The notes below the pieces were generated by a model. The model was given only the letters and a program-made list of their open reading frames with translations. It was not told the DNA's origin and did no database searches. Position numbers and translations under genes: made by a program. A stretch of DNA of 64,000 bases from Serratia odorifera. GTDB taxonomy: Bacteria; Pseudomonadota; Gammaproteobacteria; Enterobacterales; Enterobacteriaceae. The stretch is from assembly GCF_900635445.1 (NCBI RefSeq), contig NZ_LR134117.1, forward strand, positions 5,146,001 through 5,210,000, in the 5' to 3' direction. Positions 54,150 through 63,082 of the stretch are shown here, one piece after another (the stretch's first letter is position 1; each line of letters starts with the position of its first letter).

Positions 54150-54437
54150 ATGGCAAAAGAACAAACGGATCGCACGACGCTGGATCTGTTCGCAGATGAA
54201 CGCCGTCCGGGGCGCCCGAAAACCAACCCGCTATCCCGTGATGAACAGCTTAGAATCAATAAGCGGAATCAGCTACGGCGCGATAAAGTACGTGGTTTGC
54301 GGCGTGTGGAGCTGAAAATCAACGCGGATGCGGTGGACGCTCTGAACAAACTGGCGGAACAGCGTAATATCAGTCGCAGCGAGCTCATTGAGCAAATGCT
54401 GCTGGCGCAACTGGCGGAAGAACAGCCAGAACAATGA
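54150..54437 (+). CDS. ybfE: YbfE, LexA-regulated family small protein
   Basis: A 95-residue, highly charged protein. The N-terminal half (MAKEQTDRTTLDLFADERRP, GRPKTNPLSRDEQLRINKRN) is nearly identical to E. coli YbfE. The C-terminal part (VELKINADAVDALNKLAEQ, ISRSELIEQMLL) reads like a ribbon-helix-helix fold, so DNA binding is likely. It lies between ybfF and fldA as in E. coli. Confidence 0.9.
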   Translation: MAKEQTDRTTLDLFADERRPGRPKTNPLSRDEQLRINKRNQLRRDKVRGLRRVELKINADAVDALNKLAEQRNISRSELIEQMLLAQLAEEQPEQ

Positions 54438-54666
54438 TCTTATCAGCCGCACGCGCGGCGCGGCGTTAAGGATGACGCCGGATCAACTCCGCATTTTATT
54501 CTTCGGGCATCGCATAAACGCGATAAAACCCCGGGGCAAATTTCTGGCATGATACGCGTTTAGCGGTGGGAGCTGGCTCCTCACCATGGCGATATTTTAA
54601 ACGATACCGGTGCGAAAGCCGGGCGTCGAGTATTGTAATTAATTGAATTTAAAGGTTATACGCGAT

Positions 54667-55206
54667 ATGGCTAACGTAGGCATTTTCTTTGGCAGCGACA
54701 CCGGCAATACCGAAAACATTGCCAAGATGATCCAAAAACTTCTTCGTCAGAGCTTTGGCGACGATGTGGCTGAGGTGCATGACATTGCCAAAAGCAGCAA
54801 AGAAGATCTGGACGCATTCGACATTCTGCTGCTCGGTATCCCAACCTGGTATTACGGTGAAGCACAATGTGACTGGGACGACTTTTTCCCTACGCTGGAA
54901 GAAATAGACTTCAATGGCAAACTGGTCGCGCTGTTCGGCTGCGGCGATCAGGAAGATTACGCGGAATATTTCTGTGATGCGATGGGGACCATACGTGACA
55001 TCATCGAACCTCGCGGCGCAGCGATTGTCGGCCACTGGCCAACCAAAGGCTATCATTTCGAAGCCTCCAAGGGTCTGGCAGACGACGATCACTTTATCGG
55101 CCTGGCGATTGACGAAGATCGCCAACCCGAACTGACCGACGAACGCGTGCAGGGCTGGGTGACGCAAATCAGCGCAGAGCTGAGCCTGGCAGACATCGTA
55201 GGTTAA
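54667..55206 (+). CDS. fldA: Flavodoxin 1
   Basis: A 179-residue FMN protein, low-potential electron carrier for biosynthetic radical enzymes. The phosphate loop is GIFFGSDTGNTENIAKMI; flavin-stacking residues lie in IPTWYYGEAQCDWDDF and GCGDQEDYAEYFCDA. The ATG at 54667 gives MANVGIFFG, matching the family; the frame continues eight codons upstream without support. It precedes fur as in E. coli. Confidence 0.96.
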   Translation: MANVGIFFGSDTGNTENIAKMIQKLLRQSFGDDVAEVHDIAKSSKEDLDAFDILLLGIPTWYYGEAQCDWDDFFPTLEEIDFNGKLVALFGCGDQEDYAEYFCDAMGTIRDIIEPRGAAIVGHWPTKGYHFEASKGLADDDHFIGLAIDEDRQPELTDERVQGWVTQISAELSLADIVG

Positions 55207-55416
55207 GCAGCGGTTATTTCCCCGCCGTTCAAGGCCCTGCGAGACGCATGATTAACGCAGGGCCGTTATCGACATCACGGATTGAAGCGATAGAAGCTAC
55301 AAAATTGTAACTTCCCCCCTCGTCACGGTAGACTGCGGTTCGGTTTATCCCACCCATCAAGATGTTACATGTGTGACATGTAACGGTGCGAATATATCTT
55401 TGTTAACAACCGGCGG

Positions 55417-55445
55417 TTTCCATTTAGGTCAACCGGTTCTATAAT
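55417..55445 (+). promoter_or_regulatory. fur promoter
   Basis: TTTCCA, 17 bp, TATAAT, about 85 bp before fur. The -10 is perfect and the -35 fair. A 19-codon frame (MRRNKFFVPTDAIGKNAST) starts right after it; E. coli has a translated leader (uof) before fur, but I cannot show this is its equivalent. The rest of 55207-55416 shows no gene. Confidence 0.6.
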
Positions 55446-55530
55446 GAGACGCAATAAATTCTTTGTGCCGACCGATGCCATAGGCAAAAATGCCTCAACT
55501 TGATTAGCATAGTAACAGGACTGAATCCGC

Positions 55531-55977
55531 ATGACTGACAACAATACCGCATTAAAGAAGGCCGGCTTAAAAGTCACGCTTCCGCGACTCAAAATCCTGG
55601 AAGTACTGCAAGATCCGGCTTGCCATCACGTCAGTGCGGAAGATTTGTACAAGAAACTGATTGATATGGGCGAAGAAATTGGTCTGGCGACGGTTTACCG
55701 CGTACTGAACCAATTTGACGACGCCGGGATTGTCACCCGTCATAATTTCGAAGGCGGCAAATCAGTATTCGAACTGACTCAGCAGCACCATCACGATCAC
55801 CTGATTTGCCTGGACTGCGGCAAAGTGATCGAATTCAGCGATGAATCCATCGAAGCGCGTCAGCGTGACATTGCCAAACAGCACGGTATCAAACTCACCA
55901 ACCACAGCCTGTACCTGTACGGTCATTGCGCCATCGGTGATTGCCGCGAAGACGATACGCTGCACGACAAAAAATAA
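55531..55977 (+). CDS. fur: Ferric uptake regulator Fur
   Basis: A 148-residue iron-sensing repressor, same length as in E. coli. The winged helix is N-terminal (ALKKAGLKVTLPRLKILEVL, GLATVYRVLNQFDDAGIVTRHNF). Metal sites follow: HHHDHLICLDCGKVIEFSD with the structural zinc cysteines, and HCAIGDCREDDTLHDKK. A strong terminator follows. Confidence 0.98.
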   Translation: MTDNNTALKKAGLKVTLPRLKILEVLQDPACHHVSAEDLYKKLIDMGEEIGLATVYRVLNQFDDAGIVTRHNFEGGKSVFELTQQHHHDHLICLDCGKVIEFSDESIEARQRDIAKQHGIKLTNHSLYLYGHCAIGDCREDDTLHDKK

Positions 55978-56000
55978 TGCTGGTGCATTAATAAGCAAGG

Positions 56001-56023
56001 AACCGCCAGACGGCGGTTTTTTT
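56001..56023 (+). terminator. fur terminator
   Basis: AACCGCC-AGAC-GGCGGTT running into T7, about 24 bp after the fur stop. Confidence 0.88.
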
Positions 56024-56040
56024 ATGCCTGTCAGACAGGC

Positions 56041-56065
56041 AAAAAAATCCCCGGACGCGCCGGGG
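56041..56065 (-). terminator. Terminator of the chiPQ-chb operon
   Basis: On the minus strand CCCCGG-CGCGT-CCGGGG, an A, then T7, about 110 bp after the chitobiase stop. Together with the fur terminator and a small palindrome between (56026-56040) it isolates the two convergent units. Confidence 0.8.
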
Positions 56066-56177
56066 AAATCATGTCACAAAAGATAACAATGCAGCGGCAA
56101 ACCACCTCTTTCATCAGGGTATTACCCCCTCCACACCCCAAACGCCCCGCCGCCGACACGCAGCGAGGCATTGGTCA

Positions 56178-58842
56178 CTACGCCTGCACCGGTTCCGCAC
56201 GACTAAAGCGCTTGCCGTCAGGGCTGACCGCGCGAATTTGCACCTCGCCGGCTACTGCCGGCTTGGCGCTGTCATCATAGCGTTGCCACTGTTTGCCACC
56301 GTCGGTGGAATACTCGATAGCCAGTCCCGGCAAAGCAATATTGGCCTCCAGCTTGCCGTTGACGATCCGCGCACCTGGCACCGGCAGGCGGTATTTTATC
56401 CCGCCTTTATCCAGCTTGCCCAACTCGCGCTGCCCCAGCAGGTTGGCAAACCGCAGCCAGTCCTGCTGCAACTTTTTGTCATCGACCAAGTGGGTTTCCC
56501 CGCCCTTGTATTCTCGACCTGCCTTATAGTCCTGTTCCCAGCTGGCACGGTGCCAGGCTCGTTCCGCCACCGACAGCGAGCGCGGGAACATCATATATTC
56601 CATTTGCGGATCGGTGCGCACCACTTCACTCCACAGCTGGGCGGAAAGGCCATAGGCGCCCGGCCACGGTTTATCGCTCTTGGCGGTGAAATAGTTGCCA
56701 TCGCGATCCACCGACGTTTCAGCGTTCTGCGGCATGTTATCCGGTGCAAAGCTGAATATTTTGCGCTCATCACTGAAGCGGGTGCCCCCAGTAATAGCCG
56801 CTTTCGTTTGGATTGACCTCATACGGGAAGTCCAGATAGACGTAGTCGGGGTTGGAAACCACCACTTCGTAACCCTTGTTGGCCCAGTCATTTACCGAAT
56901 CGAACCCGCCCCAGTACAGGGTATCCCAGAAGTTGACGCCAACGCGCGCCGTGGCAAACGCCTTGGCGTCTTTGGCATCCTTCAAGCCATCCTGCCAGGC
57001 CTGCATTCTGTCGATGCCGTGCGCTTTAACCAGTTTGCTGACTTCCTGACCGAAGTAGCTCGGCAAGTGTTCCATGTCGGCAACCTTGCCCTGCTTGATC
57101 ATCTGTTGGCAAACCTGCGACTTGGCCCACGGTTTGTCTTCTTTGCTCAGATCGAGCATGCCTTTGCCCGGTTCTGGCTGTTTGATGTCGGTATAACCGG
57201 CGCCCAGACGGATGTTCTTGGCTTCATCGCCGCCAAAGTGCCAGGTTTTCAGCGGTTGACCGGCTTCCTTATGCATTTGGGCAATTTCACCGATCACCTT
57301 GTCGACAAAGCGGGTTGATGAATCCAGGCACGGGTTCAGATAACTCTGGCGATTGAAGAATTGCACCGAGGTAGTATTGGAGCTGTCGGTAGGATCCAGC
57401 AGACGGAACTCCTCGGCCTCTTTTTGCTTACCTTCGGCAAGCAGTTTCTTATAACGCGCTTCCATGGATATCACCGCCGCACGCGCGTGCGCCGGCATAT
57501 CGACCTCCGGGATCACTTCAATCTGGCGTGCCTGGGCGTATTTGATGATGTCGATATAGTCCTGACGGCTGAAGAAACCACCGTAAACCTCTGGCCCCTG
57601 ACCGTACTGCGGCAACAGGCAGGTTGTTTCGCTCAGGTCATGGCAGCGTTGGCCGCCGATCTCGGTCAGCTCCGGCAGGCCGGGGATCTCGATGCGCCAG
57701 CCTTCATCATCGGTCAGGTGGAAGTGGAACTTGTTCAGCTTATAGGCCGCCATCTGATCCAGCAGACGCAGCACCGCATCCTTGTGGTGGAAGTTGCGCG
57801 CAACGTCGAGGAACAGGCCACGGTATTCAAAGCGCGGCGCATCTTTAACATCCAGCGTGGCGATTTTCTTGTCGCCTGTGGTCGGGATCAGCGACAGAAT
57901 CGATTGCAGGCCATGGAACACCCCAGCCTGATCGAAGCCGGTCACCACCGCCTGTTTGGCGCCGATCTGCAACTGATAGGCGCCTGCCACCGCCAGGTCG
58001 CCCTTGAAGGCGTTCGGCTTGATGTCGGTTTTAATCGGATAACCGCTGCGTGTCGGTGCCACCCCCAGCAGGGTAAAACGCTCACTGACCACATCGGCCG
58101 ACGGTTTGGCCAGCGCACTCAGGTCCAGCGCCACGCCGTTGCTCAGATCCACGTCCTGGGCATGAACCTTGAGGTCCATTGGCGTCGGGATGATTTGCCC
58201 GCGCAACGACGCCGTCGGCAGGGTTTTCAACTCGGCGTTTTTGACAAAGCGCGAGGCCGGCGTCATCAGAACGTTTTTATCGTCCTTGGTACGTTTCCAT
58301 TGATCGCCGGTAAACGGTGCCACAAACTGATCCAGATCTTCGGTATCGGTATTGGCCAGCATTTTCGGTTTGGCGTCACCAGAGGTCGCATACCAGCGCG
58401 GCAGGAAGTCGGTTTTGAACAGTTGCCAATATTCCGTCACGATCGGAATTTCCACCGCTTTGCCAGCCGGGAAACCGCTGAAGGTTTCGCTTGGCACCAA
58501 TTTATACAGATCGCCGGTCAGGTGAGAGATGGTGAACTGATCGTTGTCGACCTGCAGCGTCTGGCGTGGGCTGTGGAAGTAGATAACCCAGTCCTTGCCG
58601 GTGATATCTTGGCCGTCGTTAGCCAGCGTAATCAGGACCTTGTTGCACGATGCCCAGTCTGCGCCCAGCTTGGCGCAATCAACGCCATGTTCAGCCGCGC
58701 GATTGTCAACCATCTTGATATTCAGTTTCAACTGGCTCAGTTGATCCACCAGTTGTTGATCGGCCATGGCGCTGCCGATATTGCCGAACATGCCAACGCT
58801 GGCCGTTAATGCGGCAAGGGCACTCAATTTGAATATGTTCAT
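56178..58842 (-). pseudogene. chb: Chitobiase (GH20 beta-N-acetylhexosaminidase), frameshifted by one base
   Basis: A periplasmic GH20 enzyme splitting chitobiose to N-acetylglucosamine. A signal peptide ends near SAMA; carbohydrate-binding and GH20 domains follow, with the catalytic Asp-Glu pair in WHFGGDEAKN. The sequence tracks S. marcescens chitobiase closely. The frame is lost at a run of five C on the plus strand (56785-56789); removing one restores GYYWGTRFSDERK and leads to the C-terminal domain ending SRAEPVQA. The repaired length is about 887 residues. Third gene of chiP-chiQ-chb. Probably a sequence error. Confidence 0.9.
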
Positions 58843-58860
58843 CTTCGACCTCATCCGTAA

Positions 58861-59187
58861 TCAGTGATTATTTGCGCGAATTTCTTGCCAGATCTTGCCG
58901 CACTGGCTGTCATACGCCTGCCCATTGCCGGTGTGTACAGCCTGAATGCAGCTCTGATAATCCAGTACGCGGACCGTCTCCTGTTCGGCGAACTGTTGAT
59001 GCTGTTTCTCTTGTTTCAATACGTTCAATACCGCCTGACAGGACTGCAGTTTCTCTGGCGAACCTTCCGCCGTATTGATGCAGGCACTGTAGGCCTGACG
59101 CAGTTTGGCGTCTTCCGGCGGGGTTTGCGGCTGAACGCAGGCGCTAAGCCCGAGTACCGCAGCCACCAACAACAATAGGTTTTTCAT
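58861..59187 (-). CDS. chiQ: ChiQ (YbfN) lipoprotein of the chitoporin operon
   Basis: A 108-residue lipoprotein, same length as in E. coli. MKNLLLLVAAVLGLSACVQP has a clear lipobox with Cys17. Several Cys and Gln follow (YSACINTAEGSPEKLQSCQA, YQSCIQAVHTGNGQAYDSQC). Its role is unknown, but it is always coupled to chiP. The ATG at 59187 matches the family; the frame runs upstream without support. Confidence 0.92.
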   Translation of the reverse strand: MKNLLLLVAAVLGLSACVQPQTPPEDAKLRQAYSACINTAEGSPEKLQSCQAVLNVLKQEKQHQQFAEQETVRVLDYQSCIQAVHTGNGQAYDSQCGKIWQEIRANNH

Positions 59188-59236
59188 CGCTGTTCCTTGA
59201 GCATGCTTGCCCGGTGTCACCACCGGGCAAGGAGCA

Positions 59237-60643
59237 TTAGAAGAGAGTAAATGGCGCAATCACGATAAATTTCACGTCGCGCTCATCCTGGAAGATGTTG
59301 CCGTAGCCGCCACCGTAGCTTGGGATGTCGGTATGGTTGTCGTATTGAGTAAAGTGCAGCTTGAACAAGGTGCCTTTCGCCCGCCCTTCCTGCACGGTGT
59401 ACAGTGCATCCAGGCTGTAGGCACTTTCCTTCAAACGCTGGCTTTGGTCATACATCGGGTTGGTGCTCGGCTTGGCGTCCCAGCCGTAAACGTAGGATGC
59501 GCCCACCGCCCAGCCCGGAAGATTCCAGTTGCTAAGGTCATACATCGCGCCGGCGAACACCGCTTTTTCGCCATTGGCATTGAAGTCGGAACGGTTATCC
59601 CACCAGATATCCAGCCGGCCATTGGAGGAGGCGTAGGTTGGCGTCATACGCTGTAAAAAGAACCCCTGATTACCTTCCGCCTTCACCCAGGTGCCTTCCA
59701 GCCGCAAATCGACCTGGCCGATTTTGTAGCCAAACGTCAGCGCTTGCAGCCAGGCCATGCCGTCATACAGATCGCTGGTACTTGCCGGATTGACGTCCTT
59801 GGCATCATGGATGCGGTCGCGCGCGCCATAGAATTGGTAACTGGCACTCAACGGGTTGCCGGCAACGTCAAATTTGTAAGAGCCTTTGGCAAAGTATTGG
59901 TCCATATAGCCTTGCGACTGGCCAAATGCCGCTTCCAATACCAGATCGTTCTTGAAGTCATACTTGGCGCCCAGCGAGTGCAGATAAGACACACCGGTTT
60001 TCTTGTCACCCTGGCGGAACTTGTCCATTTCCAGGTTCCATGGGGATTTGTATTTGTCGGTCCACATGTAGGAGAAACTCAGGGCACCGGCATCGCCGTA
60101 ATCAAAGTTGGCTCCGGCTTCAGCACCCTGATAGGTGCCGGGCATAAAGCTCCAGTGCGGCGCCAGCAGCGTTTGGCCGGTCGGCTGGATCCAGCCGGCT
60201 CGCGCCCAGACCGGACCGTATTTGAATTTACCCGCCGCTTTGTAAACGCTGATACCGCTCTTGTCGCCGGACCAGTCTTCATCGTAGGCATGGTTGGAGT
60301 TGGAGAAGGCAATTTCGTTCGGGTGACCACTTTCGGAGGATTCCGCCATTTCGATGGCGGTAAAGGCCGCCAGATCGATACCGAACATATCCGCGGCATA
60401 GCCGGAGGAGAAATCCAGGTTGGCATTCCAGGTGGAATGCGACAGGTTGGTTTTGTATTTGTCGCCGTCCGTTACGTCTTTACGGTCGCGTTCACGTTGC
60501 CAGTAATAAATACCGCCGGTCAGCGTGGAGTCATCAATAAACCCTGCCGCTTTCGCCTCGGGGGCGATAGTAAAACCCGTTCCCAACAGTGCACCCGCGA
60601 CTGCGAGCGCCAGCGATTTACGCTGTGCACCGTGCGTAGCCAT
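59237..60643 (-). CDS. chiP: Chitoporin ChiP
   Basis: A 468-residue OprD-family outer-membrane porin for chitooligosaccharides, same length as in E. coli. A signal peptide ends near APEAKA. Beta-strand alternation runs through to the aromatic C-terminus IAPFTLF. First gene of the leftward operon. Its leader has the ChiX small-RNA target, and two NagC-like operators lie upstream. Confidence 0.95.
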   Translation of the reverse strand: MATHGAQRKSLALAVAGALLGTGFTIAPEAKAAGFIDDSTLTGGIYYWQRERDRKDVTDGDKYKTNLSHSTWNANLDFSSGYAADMFGIDLAAFTAIEMAESSESGHPNEIAFSNSNHAYDEDWSGDKSGISVYKAAGKFKYGPVWARAGWIQPTGQTLLAPHWSFMPGTYQGAEAGANFDYGDAGALSFSYMWTDKYKSPWNLEMDKFRQGDKKTGVSYLHSLGAKYDFKNDLVLEAAFGQSQGYMDQYFAKGSYKFDVAGNPLSASYQFYGARDRIHDAKDVNPASTSDLYDGMAWLQALTFGYKIGQVDLRLEGTWVKAEGNQGFFLQRMTPTYASSNGRLDIWWDNRSDFNANGEKAVFAGAMYDLSNWNLPGWAVGASYVYGWDAKPSTNPMYDQSQRLKESAYSLDALYTVQEGRAKGTLFKLHFTQYDNHTDIPSYGGGYGNIFQDERDVKFIVIAPFTLF

Positions 60644-60647
60644 AATA

Positions 60648-60663
60648 AAATTCCTCTTTGACG
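60648..60663 (-). promoter_or_regulatory. ChiX small-RNA target overlapping the chiP ribosome binding site
   Basis: The chiP leader reads CGTCAAAGAGGAATTT, ending 5 bases before the ATG. It is exactly complementary to the seed AAATTCCTCTTTGACG of the sRNA ChiX as I recall it. ChiX silences chiP in E. coli and chiPQ-ctb in S. marcescens by this pairing. Confidence 0.85.
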
Positions 60664-60786
60664 TAACGTAAAAGTGCGGCCGCCGTGTTCACCACTGCCC
60701 TGCACGGCCGCTAATAAAAACCCAATCGGGTAAAAGTTTTTCGCCATGGGGGAAAAACCCCACAGCATTTATTGCTACTGATAGAC

Positions 60787-60807
60787 TATTTTTCGCGACG
60801 CGAATTA
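60787..60807. promoter_or_regulatory. NagC-like operator, chiP-proximal
   Basis: Core TTCGCGACGCGAA, an interrupted palindrome typical of NagC boxes, in an AT-rich flank about 150 bp before chiP. Confidence 0.7.
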
Positions 60808-61022
60808 TCAATTGAAAATTACCATAGGTTTGTCAAAGTATGACAAAGAGCACATATTGATGAGAAATTATTACATCGTCAAAATTGGGTCATTTTGAAT
60901 AAAAAATTCAATTAAATCAGAATAATTATTGATAAATCAGTTTTAAGAATCTTAATTGAATGGATTCAGCGCGGGTAAAGCCGTGAATTATCACCAGTTT
61001 AGAGAGCGCTCTCCAAATGACA
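60808..61022. other. AT-rich spacer of the chiP control region
   Basis: Gene-free DNA between the two NagC-like sites. It probably holds the chiP promoter and activator sites; I see no site I can name with confidence. Confidence 0.5.
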
Positions 61023-61043
61023 TTAATTCGCAACGCGAATATA
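61023..61043. promoter_or_regulatory. NagC-like operator, chiP-distal
   Basis: Core TTCGCAACGCGAA, differing by one base from the proximal site, with centres about 236 bp apart. Paired NagC sites act by DNA looping at nagE-nagB in E. coli; looping here is inferred. Confidence 0.7.
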
Positions 61044-61114
61044 CAGCAGGCAGGCGGTTTGCGGATTGATCGGCGCGGAAGAAAACAGCCGGCAATGGTC
61101 TGCGGGAAAGCAGC

Positions 61115-61144
61115 AAAAAAAAAAGCGCAACCGACGTTGCGCTT
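61115..61144 (-). terminator. glnS terminator
   Basis: On the minus strand AAGCGCAAC-GTCG-GTTGCGCTT then a T-run, 25 bp after the glnS stop. Confidence 0.9.
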
Positions 61145-61168
61145 GTTGTTCAGATCGGCTCGCGCGCT

Positions 61169-62836
61169 TTAGACGCCCGCTTTGGCCCAGGTATCACGCA
61201 GGCCGACGGTGCGGTTAAACACCAGATGTTCAGCCGAAGAATAGCGGCTGTCGGCGCAGAAATAGCCTTCGCGCTCGAACTGGTAGGCGTGCTCAGGCTG
61301 TGCCGCCGCCAGGCTTGGTTCGACAAAGCCGTGCTTGATCACCAGCGATTCAGGGTTGACGGTCGCCAGGAAGTCCTCTGCCGCACCCGGGTTCGCCACG
61401 CTGAACAGACGATCGTACAGGCGAATTTCCGCCGGCAGCGCATGCGCCGCGGAAACCCAATGGATCACGCCCTTCACCTTGCGGCCATCGGCCGGATCCT
61501 TGCTTAAGGTGTCCGCATCGTAGCTGCAGAAAATGGTGGTGATCTCACCGTCCGCGTCTTTTTCCACGCGCTCGGCCTTGATGACATAGGCATTGCGCAG
61601 GCGAACTTCCTTACCCAACACCAGGCGCTTGTACTGCTTGTTGGCTTCTTCACGGAAGTCAGCGCGGTCAATGTACACTTCGCGGCTGAACGGCACCTGA
61701 CGGTCGCCCATTTCCGGTTTATTCGGATGATTGGGCATGGTGACCATTTCCACCGCGTCTGCCGGCAGATTTTCAATCACCACCTTGACCGGATCCAGAA
61801 CCGCCATGGCTCGCGGGGCATTTTCGTTCAGATCGTCGCGAATGCAGGATTCCAGCGCCATCATTTCAACGTTGTTATCCTGCTTGGTCACGCCGATACG
61901 CTGGCAGAATTCGCGAATTGACGCTGCGGTATAACCACGGCGACGCAGGCCGGAGACGGTCGGCATACGCGGGTCATCCCAGCCTTCAACGATATTCTCG
62001 GTCACCAGCAGGTTCAGCTTGCGCTTGGACATGATGGCGTATTCGAGATTGAGACGTGAGAACTCATACTGACGCGGATGGCATGGAATGCTGATGTTAT
62101 CCAGCACCCAGTCATACAGGCGACGGTTGTCCTGAAACTCCAGCGTACACAGCGAATGGGTAATGCCTTCCAGCGCATCGGAAATGCAGTGGGTGAAATC
62201 GTACATCGGATAGATGCACCATTTTTTGCCGGTCTGGTGGTGTTCGGCAAATTTAACCCGGTACAGAACCGGATCGCGCATCACGATGAACGGCGAAGCC
62301 ATATCGATCTTGGCGCGCAGGCACGCCGTACCTTCGGCAAATTCGCCGTTACGCATTTTTTCAAACAGCGCCAGGTTTTCTTCCACCGTACGATCGCGGT
62401 ACGGGCTGTTTTTACCCGGCGCAGTCAGGGTGCCGCGGTATTCGCGGATCTGTTCCGGCGTCAGTTCGTCAACGTAGGCCAGGCCCTTGTTGATCAACTC
62501 AACCGCATACTGGTGCAGTTGATCGAAATAGTCAGAGGAATAACGGACATTGCCGCTCCAATGGAAACCCAGCCACTCAACGTCGCGCTTGATCGACTCA
62601 ACGAACTCGATGTCTTCTTTTACCGGGTTGGTATCGTCAAAACGCAGGTTGCACTCGCCTTGATAATCCTTGGCAATGCCAAAGTTCAGACAAATGGATT
62701 TCGCATGGCCAATGTGCAGATAGCCATTAGGTTCAGGCGGGAAACGGGTATGAACCGTTGAATGCTTCCCTGATGCCAGATCTTCGTCGATGATTTGACG
62801 GATAAAATTGGTTGGGCGGGCTTCAGCCTCACTCAT
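61169..62836 (-). CDS. glnS: Glutaminyl-tRNA synthetase
   Basis: A 555-residue class I synthetase. The HIGH motif is in PEPNGYLHIGHAKS and the KMSKS-type motif is IMSKRKLNLL. The acceptor-binding insertion lies between and the anticodon-binding beta-barrels in the C-terminal third. The ATG at 62836 has TGAGGAATAGTGAA upstream and gives MSEAEARPTNFIRQI, matching E. coli; the frame continues upstream without support. It stands between nagE and chiP as in E. coli. Confidence 0.97.
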   Translation of the reverse strand: MSEAEARPTNFIRQIIDEDLASGKHSTVHTRFPPEPNGYLHIGHAKSICLNFGIAKDYQGECNLRFDDTNPVKEDIEFVESIKRDVEWLGFHWSGNVRYSSDYFDQLHQYAVELINKGLAYVDELTPEQIREYRGTLTAPGKNSPYRDRTVEENLALFEKMRNGEFAEGTACLRAKIDMASPFIVMRDPVLYRVKFAEHHQTGKKWCIYPMYDFTHCISDALEGITHSLCTLEFQDNRRLYDWVLDNISIPCHPRQYEFSRLNLEYAIMSKRKLNLLVTENIVEGWDDPRMPTVSGLRRRGYTAASIREFCQRIGVTKQDNNVEMMALESCIRDDLNENAPRAMAVLDPVKVVIENLPADAVEMVTMPNHPNKPEMGDRQVPFSREVYIDRADFREEANKQYKRLVLGKEVRLRNAYVIKAERVEKDADGEITTIFCSYDADTLSKDPADGRKVKGVIHWVSAAHALPAEIRLYDRLFSVANPGAAEDFLATVNPESLVIKHGFVEPSLAAAQPEHAYQFEREGYFCADSRYSSAEHLVFNRTVGLRDTWAKAGV

Positions 62837-62985
62837 TTCACTATTCCTCAAATGCCAGAGTGCTTCACATAACCGCCTATGATCCAACAACCCACGCGCG
62901 GAAACAACCGTTAGTTTCATCAAAAAGTATAAGGCTATGCCCCAGCGCGCTCCACCCTGTCGCCAGCGGGCGGCGGCGAGTGGCC

Positions 62986-63018
62986 AAAAAAAGCGGGAAG
63001 AGATTGCTCTCCTCCCGC
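62986..63018 (-). terminator. nagE terminator
   Basis: On the minus strand GCGGGAGGAGAG-CAAT-CTCTTCCCGC followed by T7, with small bulges. It lies 65 bp after nagE. Confidence 0.85.
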
Positions 63019-63082
63019 CAACGTCTGGGAGCGTCACGTCATGACTCGCTGGCCCCCAAGGTACTACTCAGGAAAAACTGTC

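Noticed and set aside
55440..55530. Leader peptide uof before fur
   Set aside because: A 19-codon frame exists (starting in the -10 region), but it ends well before fur and is not coupled to its start as the E. coli leader is; support is too thin for a gene call.
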